Source of the DNA: Candidatus Zhuqueibacterota bacterium
GTDB taxonomy: Bacteria; Zhuqueibacterota; Zhuqueibacteria; Oceanimicrobiales; Oceanimicrobiaceae
Length of the DNA: 64,000 nucleotides
Assembly: GCA_029262055.1 (NCBI GenBank)
Contig: JAJDAD010000014.1
Coordinates: 58,166-122,165 of the forward strand
Direction of reading: 5' to 3'
The notes under the pieces were generated by a model that ran no database searches, was not told where the DNA came from, and saw nothing but the letters and a program-made list of their open reading frames with translations. The position numbers and the translations under genes were made by a program. Positions 43,593-53,159 of this stretch are shown piece after piece (the stretch's first letter is position 1; every line of letters starts with the position of its first letter).

Positions 43593-44135
43593 ATGAAAAC
43601 CAGCAGATACAGCTCACAGAATCGGCCGTGCAACTGCAGCGCCTATCCGGACGAGGAGCACAGGAAGGTCTCAGCTATAATGGCCCTAGTGCGTGCCATG
43701 CTACTCACCAGCCTTTTTATGTTGGCTTCGTCGCCATCAGCCAATGCCCAGTTCGTTACGGCCGGTGCCGGCGTGCTCGAAAGCAAGCGCCCGGTAGAAC
43801 CCGTGGTCGAGCTGCATGCCGAGACCCCACCGCTCGCTAGCACCCGGGGCTACGTTACGTTGTCGTGGACGGATGACAGCGCGAATCCGACGGTTATCAC
43901 CGCAGCAGAACGCCCGGTTTTTCACTTTGGCCGGGCCTTTACCGGTTTGGGAGCGGGTTTGCTGTGGTTGGAGGTGAATGATTATGAGCCGTACCCGATG
44001 TTGGTGAGCTCGACCGTCGTGCCGTTGCCGGTGCCCCGCACCTCGTTCGTATTGATCGCCTCGACATTGCCATTCGAGGATTTTGACTGGTCGCTTGTTC
44101 TCAAAGTCGGCGTCACGCTTGTGTTCATTCGGTGA
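43593..44135 (+). CDS. Secreted or outer-membrane small protein of unknown function
   Basis: This protein is 180 residues from the ATG at 43593, which has GAGGGG nine bases upstream. A second ATG at 43680 would begin exactly at a signal peptide (M-A-L-V-R-A-M-L-L-T, cleavage after A-N-A-Q) and may be the true start (151 residues). The mature part has alternating hydrophobic strands (Y-V-T-L-S-W-T-D-D, F-H-F-G-R-A-F and so on), suggesting a small beta-barrel or beta-sandwich. The last residues V-T-L-V-F-I-R fit an outer-membrane terminal strand. No family is recognised. Confidence 0.55.
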   Translation: MKTSRYSSQNRPCNCSAYPDEEHRKVSAIMALVRAMLLTSLFMLASSPSANAQFVTAGAGVLESKRPVEPVVELHAETPPLASTRGYVTLSWTDDSANPTVITAAERPVFHFGRAFTGLGAGLLWLEVNDYEPYPMLVSSTVVPLPVPRTSFVLIASTLPFEDFDWSLVLKVGVTLVFIR

Positions 44136-44289
44136 ACCGTTAGGGTCACGCTTTCCTGAAATGACAGAAAGGAGCGAGAGCGCGGCAGATAAGGTCTGCT
44201 GGCGCAATGCACCCTTACGAGTTGTGCAGGCACGAGGTCCCACGTTGCAGGTTCTTCCCTAGCTTATTTCTCGGCCTTGTCTAAAACAG

Positions 44290-44320
44290 TTGATTAGGTG
44301 GGGGTGATAAGCTATATTTT
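44290..44320 (+). promoter_or_regulatory. Promoter of mutS
   Basis: TTG, 20 bases, TATATTTT (continuing TTGC), about 100 bases before the mutS start. It shares extended sequence with the promoter at 43410. Confidence 0.55.
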
Positions 44321-44418
44321 TTGCTCAACAGAGCTGGTCCGCGTAGCGAGCACAGACGTTGTTCGTCGCCTTGGTCCGGCAGCAGGTATTCCCCAAACAG
44401 TAATTGTGAATTACAGAC

Positions 44419-47049
44419 ATGCCCGACGGTAAAAAAACCACTCCAATGCTGGAGCAGTATCGTGCCATCAAAGCACAGCACGAAGACGCTATTCTGTTCT
44501 TTAGATTGGGTGACTTCTACGAGATGTTTTACGAAGATGCCAAGATTGCATCTGAAGTGCTCGGCATAACCCTGACCGCCCGTGGGCACGGCAAAGCGCA
44601 TAGCGTGCCACTGGCCGGGTTCCCATATCATAGCCTGGACACCTATCTGACCAAGATGGTCAAAGCCGGTCATCGCGTCGCTATTTGCGAACAGGTCGAA
44701 GATCCGAAGAAGGCCAAGACCGTGGTTAAACGCGATGTCACGGAAGTTGTCAGCCCGGGAACGGCCTTCAGTGAAGACCTTCTCGAGAGCAAACGCAACA
44801 ACTATTTATGTTGTATTTATCTGCACGACAAGACCTGCGGCTTGGCTCTGGTGGACGTTACCACCGGGGAATTCACAGTGGGAGAAGTGCCGCTGACGGC
44901 CCTGGCGGAAGAGCTGAGCAAAGCCAATCCATCGGAACTGCTGGTTTCAGAGGAGCAGGCTGAATTTGTAAAGAACCAGTTGCCGCGGGATTCTTACTTT
45001 CTGACTCTCCGTGAAGATTGGATCTTTTCGCGCGATTATGCCTACGAAACCCTCACCAAGCATTTTAACACACTGTCTCTCAAGGGCTTCGGTTGTGAAG
45101 ACCTCGGTGTTGGTATTAGCGCGGCAGGGGCGGTCATTCATTTTCTGAAGGAAGTACAAAAGTACCAACTGGTGCACATGAACAGCTTGCAGCGTCGCTC
45201 CGGGCACGATTTTGTCAGCCTGGATAGCGACACGTTGCGCAACCTGGAACTGCTGAAGTCGCTGCGCGGGGGCGGCGTCCAGGGAACCGTCATCTCCGTG
45301 ATCGACAAAACGCGAACCGCCATGGGCGGGCGCAGACTGGTGCAGTGGCTCATGCAACCCTTGCGGAAATCCGAGGAGATAAATCTGCGGCTCGATGCGG
45401 TAGAGGAGCTGTGCAAAAGCACGGATTTATTACCTGACCTGCGTGAACTTCTCAGTCAGGTGGGCGACCTGGAACGCCTCACGTCCCGAATAGTAACCAA
45501 CCGGGCCTCGGCCCGTGATTTGGTCGCGTTGCGAAAATCACTGGCTGTTGTTCCACAATTGCAGGCGACCCTAGCTCCGTGTGAGGCGCACAACCTGAGC
45601 GCCGTGCGTGATGAAATGGACTATCCCGCTGATTTGGTACAGAATATTCAGGAAGCAATCGTAGACGAGCCGCCACTGGCCGTCACCGAAGGCGGGCTGA
45701 TCCGTAAGGGATATGACCCGGAGTTGGACGATCTGCTGGACATTGCATTCTCCGGCAAAGATTGGATTGCGCGCCTGCAGCAAGAAGAGCGGGAACGGAC
45801 CGGTGTACCGTCCCTCAAAGTCGGATTTAACAAGGTCTTCGGCTACTTTATCGAAATCACCAAGGCCAATCTGTCAAAAGTCCCGGAGAGCTACATACGG
45901 AAGCAAACCCTTGTCAACGCCGAACGCTTCATCACACCGGAGTTGAAGGCGTATGAGGAAAAAGTGCTCGAAGCCGAAGACAAGATCGTGGCCTTGGAGT
46001 ACGAGATTTTCGACAAGATCCGCAAGCAGGCCTCGGCAGAAGCGGTAAAAATTCAAAAGAACTCGCGGCTGCTCAGCATTTTGGATTGTTATGCCGGCTT
46101 TGCACAACTGGCGCTGGACAACAACTATGTCCGTCCGGGTATCGACGACGAGACCAGAATTGAGATCAAAGACGGCCGCCATCCGGTGGTCGAGAAGCTT
46201 CTGCCGTACGGCGAGTCCTTTATTCCTAACGATACCTTGATCGACAGCCGGAACGAGCAGATCATGATTCTTACCGGGCCGAACATGGCGGGGAAATCTA
46301 CCTTTTTGCGCCAGGTCGGGCTTGTCGTTTTACTGGCCCAGATGGGCAGCTTTGTTCCTGTCCGGTCGGCAAATATCGGGGTCGTCGACAAGATCTTCAC
46401 ACGGGTCGGTGCGTCGGACAATCTGGCCGGTGGTGAAAGCACCTTTCTGGTTGAAATGAACGAAACCGCCAATATCCTGAACAATGCCACACCCAACAGT
46501 CTCATTCTCCTCGATGAAATTGGCCGCGGCACCAGCACATTTGACGGCCTGTCGATCGCCTGGTCGGTGGCGGAGTACCTGCACAACAATGAAAGCGTTG
46601 CGGCCAAGACGATTTTCGCGACCCACTATCACGAGCTCACGGAATTGGCTCTGATTTTGACGCGGGTCGCAAACTACAACGTGGTGGTTAAAGAATGGGG
46701 CGAGAAAGTCGTTTTCCTCCGCAAGATTGAGGCCGGTGGCTGCGATCACAGTTACGGCATCCAGGTCGCAAAACTGGCGGGTTTACCGGAACGCGTGATC
46801 CGGCGCGCGAAAGAGATTTTGTCAAACCTCGAATCCAATGAACTGACAGCGCACCACGCTCCCAAGTTGGCGTTGAGTAACAATGGCCAGGAGGCCAGTG
46901 CCGAGCCCTCAGGACAGTTAGATATCTTCCAGGAACAGGAAGCCAAGGTGCGCGCGCTCCTCTCCGCATTGGACCTCAACGAAATGACCCCTATGCAGGC
47001 GCTCAGCAAACTGGACGAACTGCAGAAGATAGTGGCAGAGGACAATTAG
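44419..47049 (+). CDS. mutS: DNA mismatch repair protein MutS
   Basis: This 876-residue protein is full length. The N-terminal mismatch-recognition motif F-F-R-L-G-D-F-Y-E-M-F (about 27-37) is present, followed by connector, lever and clamp domains. The ATPase has Walker A G-P-N-M-A-G-K-S-T (about 618), Walker B L-I-L-L-D-E-I-G-R-G-T and T-H-Y-H-E-L. A C-terminal dimerisation region follows. It acts with MutL, which is not in the window. Confidence 0.97.
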   Translation: MPDGKKTTPMLEQYRAIKAQHEDAILFFRLGDFYEMFYEDAKIASEVLGITLTARGHGKAHSVPLAGFPYHSLDTYLTKMVKAGHRVAICEQVEDPKKAKTVVKRDVTEVVSPGTAFSEDLLESKRNNYLCCIYLHDKTCGLALVDVTTGEFTVGEVPLTALAEELSKANPSELLVSEEQAEFVKNQLPRDSYFLTLREDWIFSRDYAYETLTKHFNTLSLKGFGCEDLGVGISAAGAVIHFLKEVQKYQLVHMNSLQRRSGHDFVSLDSDTLRNLELLKSLRGGGVQGTVISVIDKTRTAMGGRRLVQWLMQPLRKSEEINLRLDAVEELCKSTDLLPDLRELLSQVGDLERLTSRIVTNRASARDLVALRKSLAVVPQLQATLAPCEAHNLSAVRDEMDYPADLVQNIQEAIVDEPPLAVTEGGLIRKGYDPELDDLLDIAFSGKDWIARLQQEERERTGVPSLKVGFNKVFGYFIEITKANLSKVPESYIRKQTLVNAERFITPELKAYEEKVLEAEDKIVALEYEIFDKIRKQASAEAVKIQKNSRLLSILDCYAGFAQLALDNNYVRPGIDDETRIEIKDGRHPVVEKLLPYGESFIPNDTLIDSRNEQIMILTGPNMAGKSTFLRQVGLVVLLAQMGSFVPVRSANIGVVDKIFTRVGASDNLAGGESTFLVEMNETANILNNATPNSLILLDEIGRGTSTFDGLSIAWSVAEYLHNNESVAAKTIFATHYHELTELALILTRVANYNVVVKEWGEKVVFLRKIEAGGCDHSYGIQVAKLAGLPERVIRRAKEILSNLESNELTAHHAPKLALSNNGQEASAEPSGQLDIFQEQEAKVRALLSALDLNEMTPMQALSKLDELQKIVAEDN

Positions 47050-47240
47050 GTGCACGCAAAGGTGTTACCCAAACGCTGTTGATGTTATAACACGCCAACG
47101 CGGTTCTCGTCGATGATGGCAGACTTCCGCCGGCAGGGGAAACCATGGCGAAAGAGACTCCTTCCTGTACGGACTGCAAATTGGCAGAAGGGCCGCCCTG
47201 ATGATTTATGGTAGAAGAGAGAGTGAAGGGGGAGGAAAAG

Positions 47241-47313
<73 letters not shown>

Positions 47314-47624
47314 TCCAAGCATGTCAAAACGCATGATCGCGAATTGTCAGTGGGGAATATAACATTACTAAAGTGAATGTCAAGATTTTTTGGCGGGAGT
47401 TGTGTGTTCGGCAAGATTATGTTGTTTTCAGGCGCTCTGACTTGGTGCTAGCTTGCAAACCGGCTTAGGTCTTCGAGGTTCCGGCTGCCAAATGGACGGG
47501 AGAGTGAGCAATCACCTCAAGTCTACACTCCACCGGCCCAACATGCACTTGCATTTAATCCCCTTGCCAGCTACCTTACGCAATTATTCCTTGCGAATAC
47601 GACACACAATCAGGAGGTCGACAA
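47314..47624. other. Intergenic region between tRNA-Phe and the M24 peptidase
   Basis: The 311-base gap contains the tRNA-Phe promoter on the minus strand. No plus-strand promoter for the peptidase or any gene could be recognised in the rest. Confidence 0.5.
47356..47383 (-). promoter_or_regulatory. Promoter of tRNA-Phe
   Basis: On the minus strand, TTGACA, 16 bases, TATATT, the closest match to the sigma-70 consensus in this window, about 43 bases from the tRNA. Confidence 0.7.
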
Positions 47625-48983
47625 TTGCGCTTGATAAAACGGGACCATTCCCTGTCTATGCTCTTGGCACTTCTTCTCTTATGCTCAGTATTTCACATCC
47701 ACATTGCGGCCGCGGATGAAGAGCCGGGTCTTCTGTCGTGGTCAAAACAGATCGCGGTGCGTGAGGCCTGGTTGCACAAACGCCACCAGATGCTCCTGGA
47801 AATGATGCGTCGACATGAAATCGATATGTGGATCGTTGTCAATGAAGAGTTCCACGATGACCCGGTGACGCAATACATTGCCCCACCGCGTCCTTATACC
47901 GGCCGGCGCGATATTTTTGTTTTTATCGATAATGGCGAGCAGGGACTGAGGAAGGTGGCCATAATCGGTTACGCTGAAGAAAGCCTGCAAAACTATTTTG
48001 AGGCACCGGATGAACCCAAGCCGGCCAAAGAAGTGGTGCCGGCATTGTATGAAGAGCATCGCCCGGCCCGAATCGCACTCAACATTGGCGGTCGCCGCGG
48101 CGTCACCTCCAGTCTGACCCTTGGTAGCCACCAGTTTCTCAGTGATATTCTGGGGAAAGAGGCGAGCGAGAGATTTGTCAGCGCAGCCGACCTGCTGGAA
48201 GAATATCTGGATACGAGGATTCCGGAGGAGTTTGAGCATTATGAAGCTGCTGTACGGTTGACCGAGTGGCTGGTTAAGCGTGTATTCTCAAACGAAGTGA
48301 TTGAACCGGGAATGACCTCCATCGGTGACCTGCGACGCTGGATGTATGACGCGCTGTGGGAACAGAGCGTCGACACCTGGTTCCAACCCGATTTTCGGCT
48401 GCAGCGCGCGGGCACGCCGAATCCGACTTCCAGGGGTTTTCTGGCGGTCGCGAAAGACAGCGTGGTCATTCAACGCGGTGATGTCCTGCACGTCGATTTC
48501 GGGATTACTTACATGGGGTTTGACACAGACTGGCAAAAGATGGCTTATGTGCTACGAGAAGGTGAAGTGGATGTGCCTGCGGGCCTCAAGGCTGCCATGA
48601 AGAATACAAATTTAGTCCAGGACGCGTTAACCAGGCGGCATTCACGGCCGGACAAAACCGCCGGAGCAGTTTACAGCGAGACCATGGCCGAGATGGAAGC
48701 GCGGGGCATCAAGGCGCAAATCTATTCTCATCCGATCGGCAATCAGGGACATGGTTTGGGTGCGAGCATCGATTTTCGGGCAGCTCGGCGTGGCGACCAG
48801 CAACGGCAGGAAAAAAAACTGCGCAATGGCTCTTACATCGCCATTGAACTAAACTCGCGGACCGCCGTGCCGGAATGGGATGGACAGGAGGTCTATATCA
48901 TGATGGAGGACGACGCCTACCTGACCGAAGAGGGGTGGACATTTTTTCGCCCCAGACAAGAGGCGTATTACTTGATAAAATAA
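47625..48983 (+). CDS. Exported M24-family metallopeptidase (Xaa-Pro aminopeptidase-like)
   Basis: This 452-residue protein starts at TTG with AGGAGG seven bases upstream. A signal peptide (about 8-30) is followed by a creatinase-type N-terminal domain and a pita-bread catalytic domain. Metal ligands are in [14 protein letters not shown] (two aspartates, about 288-298), [11 protein letters not shown] (about 367), I-A-I-E-L-N and G-Q-E-V-Y-I. It is probably a periplasmic dipeptidase or aminopeptidase in peptide nutrition. It is convergent with the aminotransferase gene. Confidence 0.9.
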   Translation: MRLIKRDHSLSMLLALLLLCSVFHIHIAAADEEPGLLSWSKQIAVREAWLHKRHQMLLEMMRRHEIDMWIVVNEEFHDDPVTQYIAPPRPYTGRRDIFVFIDNGEQGLRKVAIIGYAEESLQNYFEAPDEPKPAKEVVPALYEEHRPARIALNIGGRRGVTSSLTLGSHQFLSDILGKEASERFVSAADLLEEYLDTRIPEEFEHYEAAVRLTEWLVKRVFSNEVIEPGMTSIGDLRRWMYDALWEQSVDTWFQPDFRLQRAGTPNPTSRGFLAVAKDSVVIQRGDVLHVDFGITYMGFDTDWQKMAYVLREGEVDVPAGLKAAMKNTNLVQDALTRRHSRPDKTAGAVYSETMAEMEARGIKAQIYSHPIGNQGHGLGASIDFRAARRGDQQRQEKKLRNGSYIAIELNSRTAVPEWDGQEVYIMMEDDAYLTEEGWTFFRPRQEAYYLIK

Positions 48984-49082
48984 AATAGAGCCCGGCTTCG
49001 TTTTAATCACTGGGGTTTCGCCGCAACCGGCCTTGCCTGGCTTTGAAAGAAGCCCTAATGCGACCACTTCGGCTTGGGAGGA

Positions 49083-50273
49083 TTAGCTCCCAAGGTTGAG
49101 AGCCTTGCGTATCCCCCGGATTCCCTGTCGCAAACGATGCTCATTTTCAATAAGTGCGATACGCACGTACTCGTCTCCAAAATCTCCGAAACCGATCCCG
49201 GGCGAAACCGCCACCTTCGCCTCGCGCAGAAGGAATTTTGAAAATTCCAGCGACCCCATTTCCTTAAACTCTTCAGGAATCGCCGCCCAGGCGAACATGG
49301 TTGCTTTGGGCCGGTGAATCTGCCAACCGATGCGTTCGAGACCGTCGCACAAAACATCACGACGTGTTTGATAGAGGGCGCGGATTTGTTCAACTTCGTC
49401 CTGTGGGCCGGTGAGTGCAACAGTGGCGGCGATTTGAATCGGTTGAAACATGCCGTAATCGAGATAGCTTTTCATCCGGGTTAAGGCATGAATGATCTTG
49501 CTGTTGCCGACACAAAAGCCGACGCGCCAGCCCGGCATGTTGAAGGTCTTGGATGCGCTGTAGAACTCCACAGCGACATCTCTGGCATCAGGGGCCTGCA
49601 AAATAGATGGTGGTTTGTAACCGTCAAACGCGATGTCCGCATAGGCCAGGTCCTGGATCAGGATAATCTTGTTTTCGCGCGCAAACTGCACGATATTTTC
49701 GAAAAAGTCGACTTCCACACAGGCCGTCGTGGGATTGTTTGGGAAGTTGAGGATCATCATCTTCGGACGCGGCCAACTGCGTTTGTAAGCATCGGTCAGA
49801 TTCTTGAAAAAATCTTCGTCGGGTCCCATAGGAATATGCTGGATGTGACCGCCGGCGATAATCACTGCGTACGGATGGATCGGGTAGGCAGGGTTGGGGC
49901 ACATCACCATATCGCCGGGATTGACGATGGCCAGCACCAGGTGCGCGTACCCTTCCTTTGAGCCAATGGTGGCAATGGCTTCGGTCTCGGGATCCAGCTC
50001 GACGCCGTAACGCTCCTGATATCGCTTACAGATGGCCTCCCGTAATTTGAAAATGCCACGGGAGACGGAATAGCGGTGATTGTTGCTCTTCTGCGCTGCC
50101 TCGATCAATTTGTCCGTGATGTGTTTTGGCGGCGGCTGGTCAGGATTGCCCATCCCAAGGTCGACGATATCCTCGCCGGCACGCCGTGACTCCATTTTGA
50201 GGTCGTTTACAATGGAAAAGACATAGGTGGGGAGTCGCTTAATCCGCTGAAAATCGAATATATCCACATCCAT
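49083..50273 (-). CDS. alaC: Class I/II aminotransferase, AlaC-like
   Basis: This 396-residue PLP enzyme is likely a glutamate-pyruvate aminotransferase. It shows the subgroup motif D-L-G-M-G-N-P-D (about 37-44), N-F-P-N-N-P-T (near 178), Q-D-L-A-Y-A-D-I and the Schiff-base lysine in [15 protein letters not shown] (about 241-255). The initial sequence [12 protein letters not shown] is typical of AlaC. LL-diaminopimelate aminotransferase is the closest alternative. The stop codon lies in the loop of a CTTGGGAG/CTCCCAAG hairpin (49073-49094). Confidence 0.88.
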   Translation of the reverse strand: MDVDIFDFQRIKRLPTYVFSIVNDLKMESRRAGEDIVDLGMGNPDQPPPKHITDKLIEAAQKSNNHRYSVSRGIFKLREAICKRYQERYGVELDPETEAIATIGSKEGYAHLVLAIVNPGDMVMCPNPAYPIHPYAVIIAGGHIQHIPMGPDEDFFKNLTDAYKRSWPRPKMMILNFPNNPTTACVEVDFFENIVQFARENKIILIQDLAYADIAFDGYKPPSILQAPDARDVAVEFYSASKTFNMPGWRVGFCVGNSKIIHALTRMKSYLDYGMFQPIQIAATVALTGPQDEVEQIRALYQTRRDVLCDGLERIGWQIHRPKATMFAWAAIPEEFKEMGSLEFSKFLLREAKVAVSPGIGFGDFGDEYVRIALIENEHRLRQGIRGIRKALNLGS

Positions 50274-50506
50274 TTGTTACCTCGCAAGTCCGTTTACCGC
50301 TTTCCGATTTTAGCCGGATGACCTGATGAACACGACCGTGATTGTCTGGCGGTGAGAATGATCGTCTGGGGCCAGCAATATCATAGAGAATATGGTATTC
50401 AATGTCAAGTCTTTGCAGGATTCCTGGTGCGACTGGCGGTGGCACTGGTCAAAATGAAGCGCGGTTCTCAGGAAACACCATTTCCCCTTGCCGTAATCGA
50501 AACTTC

Positions 50507-50534
50507 TTGATTTTCTGAAAAAATCGTGTATTTT
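50507..50534 (+). promoter_or_regulatory. Promoter of tRNA-Met
   Basis: TTGATT, 16 bases, TATTTT, 25 bases before the tRNA. The remainder of the 285-base gap upstream shows nothing else. Confidence 0.6.
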
Positions 50535-50558
50535 AGAACGTTCATGATTCACTCAACC

Positions 50559-50632
50559 GGCGGTGTAGCTCAGTTGGCTAGAGCAGCGGAATCATAATCC
50601 GCGAGTCCGGGGTTCGAGTCCCTGCACCGCTA
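50559..50632 (+). tRNA. tRNA with CAT anticodon, probably elongator Met
   Basis: 74-base cloverleaf. The acceptor GGCGGTG pairs with CACCGCT (G-U at the end), discriminator A; the anticodon loop is ATCATAA; the T-loop is TTCGAGT. The CAT anticodon may be elongator methionine or lysidine-modified Ile2. The anticodon-loop and D-arm pattern favour Met. CCA is not encoded. Confidence 0.93.
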
Positions 50633-50647
50633 CTGAAGTCTCACAAT

Positions 50648-50683
50648 AAAGGCGAAAAGAGTTTCCCTCTTTGAGCCTTTTTT
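50648..50683 (+). terminator. Terminator of tRNA-Met
   Basis: Imperfect stem AAAGGC...AAGAG / CTCTT...GCCTTT followed by TTT, 16 bases after the tRNA. Confidence 0.7.
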
Positions 50684-50716
50684 AGTTTTGGTAGCAACCG
50701 TTTACCAGGAGGTGGC

Positions 50717-51007
50717 ATGCCTGACGCGTTGAAATTGACATCGGAGCAAGTTCGGACCGAACTAGAGGGCTTGCCAGGGTGGGCCGTTCAAAATGACAAA
50801 TTGCACAAGTGTTTCGAGTTCTCTGACTTCAAAGCAGCCTTCGCATTCATGACCAGAGTGGCGCTCAGCGCAGAAACGATGAACCACCACCCGGAGTGGT
50901 GCAATGTTTACAACAAAGTGACGGTAGATCTCTGTACGCACGATCTGGGTGGGATTACTACTTACGACATCGAATTGGCTACAGCTATGGAGGCATTCGC
51001 CACCTGA
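50717..51007 (+). CDS. Pterin-4a-carbinolamine dehydratase
   Basis: This 96-residue protein recycles tetrahydropterin after aromatic amino acid hydroxylation. It shows the family core N-H-H-P-E-W-x-N-V-Y-N-K-V (about 56-68, catalytic histidines) and L-x-T-H-D-x-G-G-I-T. AGGAGGTGGC precedes the ATG. Its presence suggests a phenylalanine hydroxylase elsewhere in the genome, in keeping with the aromatic amino acid catabolism seen in this window. Confidence 0.95.
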   Translation: MPDALKLTSEQVRTELEGLPGWAVQNDKLHKCFEFSDFKAAFAFMTRVALSAETMNHHPEWCNVYNKVTVDLCTHDLGGITTYDIELATAMEAFAT

Positions 51008-51031
51008 TTTATCCGATGGTATCAGTACTGT

Positions 51032-51463
51032 TCACTCGGTGTCAGAAAACGACGAGCTGTCTTGCCGCGCACGCTTCTTTTCGCTGCGCCGCCGTTTTTC
51101 GGCCAGCCGCTTCCGTTTTGCTGCCTGGCTGATGGTCTTCTTTTTTCGAACCTTGGGTTCAACTTCAGCTTTCCGAATAAGGTCGAGCAGTCGTTGCAGC
51201 GCATCACTTCTGTTCATTTCCTGCGACCGGTAGCGCCTGGCGGCTATTATCAGAATGCCCTCCGAACTTAAACGCCGCCCGGCTAACTTCTGCAAACGTT
51301 GCTTGATTGCCGGCGTAAGCGAGGGGCTGTGCGCGACATCAAAGCGCAATTGCGCGGCGCTCGCCACTTTGTTCACGTTCTGTCCGCCCGGTCCGGACGC
51401 GCGCACAAACTGATACTGGACTTCGCTGTCCTGGAGTAAGATGTTTTCGCTGACTCTTATCAT
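51032..51463 (-). CDS. arfB: Alternative ribosome-rescue factor ArfB (YaeJ)
   Basis: This 143-residue protein releases peptides from stalled ribosomes. It has the catalytic G-P-G-G-Q-N-V-N-K-V motif (about 25-34, GGQ) and a long basic C-terminal tail (K-R-K-R-L-A-E-K-R-R-R-S-E-K-K-R) that inserts into the mRNA channel. It is convergent with the dehydratase, with 24 bases between the stops. Confidence 0.95.
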   Translation of the reverse strand: MIRVSENILLQDSEVQYQFVRASGPGGQNVNKVASAAQLRFDVAHSPSLTPAIKQRLQKLAGRRLSSEGILIIAARRYRSQEMNRSDALQRLLDLIRKAEVEPKVRKKKTISQAAKRKRLAEKRRRSEKKRARQDSSSFSDTE

Positions 51464-51893
51464 ACTTCTCGCCTTAATCTAACCCGATTTCGGCTATAAA
51501 ACAAGCACATTTACTGGTCGACCATGCTGCCGTCGTTTTGGACGGCAGCTTCTCACCTGAATCAGGTGAAGCCGGGAAGGCCGGTATGAGACGCATTTTC
51601 TAATCGACCGTCCGGCAAGTTTTACTTGAAGCCTCAACTCAGGCGCCAGGTCGTGCACCATGCGACTACCTGCTCCGAGAGCAAACCACGCCAAACCTGA
51701 GCTCCTCTTCCACTTGATTCACCCTCAAAACTCCGACAATGGCGATGCTCATTGTGAAGCCCGCAGTGCTGTAGGTCCAGAAGTTCGATTTTGGTTAAAT
51801 AATTGTAAATATACCTTTTACAGATGAAGCTCGACGCCATCCATGTCGATATCCGAGACACAATAGTCCATACGAGTAAAGATAGGTGACAAA
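51464..51893. other. Intergenic region with adjacent palindromic hairpins
   Basis: This 430-base divergent gap holds GCTGCCGTC/GACGGCAGC (51526-51549, six-base loop) immediately followed by the near-perfect palindrome TCACCTGA-A-TCAGGTGA (51553-51569), then a GCCGG/CCGGT dyad. A candidate plus-strand promoter, TTG-N18-TACCTTTT, stands at 51791-51819. No gene was recognised. Confidence 0.5.
51791..51819 (+). promoter_or_regulatory. Possible promoter of the beta-barrel/TPR gene
   Basis: TTG, 18 bases, TACCTTTT, with a leader of about 70 bases. The spacing is two bases shorter than in the other promoters. Confidence 0.35.
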
Positions 51894-53120
51894 ATGAAGA
51901 CAATTTGGCTTGGCGTGTTTGCCGCTGCGCTTATTGGGTTCGACACCTTTGAAGCCGGTGCAGCCGGTGGCGACCTCGGAATTGGATTCAGAGTGAACGG
52001 CCAGAAACTATTCGGCGACGCCAGAATCGGGACAGTGGAGTTCGGCGGTGCTCCCTTCAACATACGTTACAACTTTCAATCTTCCGGGTTTATCGAAACT
52101 GATTTTGCCTATGGTGAGCTTCGCACTCCTCTGGCCAGAAGGAATTGGGATACGGAGATGCTCAATATTGGCACAAAGATTGGCCTGCGATTGCTTAGCA
52201 GCAAGCGGCTTAATCCTTTGCTGTACATTGGGTTAGGTGTGCTCAATTTTCAGACCGGTGAATACGATCGCTATTGGGATGCGTATGTCGGGGCCGGTGT
52301 AGGCGCAGAGTTTTTCCTGACGCCCAGGCTAGGTCTCAACCTAACTGGTGACTATCGCTATACGTCGGGAGACGATTTCGACGGCAGCAATAGACCGAAT
52401 GGCCGTGACATGTTCGCGAAAGTCAGTTTTGGCGTTAATTTTTATCTCGGCGGTAATCCTGGAACGATGCATACCCCGGTATATGACTGGGGAATGCACC
52501 AGAGCGAGGCGGACGATGCGCTTGTGCAAGTCGATACCACTCAGGCGGAGCCGCCGACCGAAGAGCACACCATGTTGACCTTCAAGAAGAATCAGCTCAT
52601 CCTTTCCATAACCCAGCGGGAAATGGAAATCAAGCTTTTGCAGATAAAGATAAGTCGTCTCGGCAAGCAGGTCGCCCACCTGGTACACCAGACAGAGCTT
52701 GAAGCAGATAAGGGAACGTGGCAGCCCGAAGCCGACCGTGCATCTGAAATTGTCTATTTTCGGAACGCGCTGGTCTTGTTCCGCGAAGCGCATTACGGCA
52801 ACGCAGTGAACACGCTCAGGACCCTGCTGAGTAGCTCGCCTTCACACTGGCTTGTCCCGCGTTGGTGGTACTGGTTAGGCGAAAGTCATTACTACATGAG
52901 TGATTTTGATGAGGCAGCAGCATGCTTCGCCCGGGCATCGGCTCTCAAGACAGAAAATGCCGGAACCGACCTAAGCGATCTGATGGTGGCCCTTAGCTAC
53001 AATCAGGCGGGCTATGAAAGTGAGGCGCGTGCGGAATTCGAGCGTTTGCTGTTGAACGACCCCGACATGGAGCTGCGCGGCGTCATTGAAGATTATCTGG
53101 GGAAAAACACGGTAAATTGA
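51894..53120 (+). CDS. Outer-membrane beta-barrel protein fused to coiled coil and TPR domain
   Basis: This 408-residue protein has a signal peptide (1-23). A beta-barrel-like region (about 25-190) has alternating strands and a typical aromatic end, V-N-F-Y-L-G-G. A linker, a coiled coil (about 230-262), and a C-terminal YbgF/BamD-like TPR region (about 285-400: W-W-Y-W-L-G-E-S-H-Y-Y, then F-D-E-A-A-A-C-F-A-R-A) follow. If the first part is inserted in the outer membrane, the TPRs would face the periplasm. No close family is recognised. The GT-like gene follows by 40 bases. Confidence 0.75.
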   Translation: MKTIWLGVFAAALIGFDTFEAGAAGGDLGIGFRVNGQKLFGDARIGTVEFGGAPFNIRYNFQSSGFIETDFAYGELRTPLARRNWDTEMLNIGTKIGLRLLSSKRLNPLLYIGLGVLNFQTGEYDRYWDAYVGAGVGAEFFLTPRLGLNLTGDYRYTSGDDFDGSNRPNGRDMFAKVSFGVNFYLGGNPGTMHTPVYDWGMHQSEADDALVQVDTTQAEPPTEEHTMLTFKKNQLILSITQREMEIKLLQIKISRLGKQVAHLVHQTELEADKGTWQPEADRASEIVYFRNALVLFREAHYGNAVNTLRTLLSSSPSHWLVPRWWYWLGESHYYMSDFDEAAACFARASALKTENAGTDLSDLMVALSYNQAGYESEARAEFERLLLNDPDMELRGVIEDYLGKNTVN

Positions 53121-53159
53121 GAAGTTTCCTAAAATGACAGTGATCTCTTGGAGGAGCTA

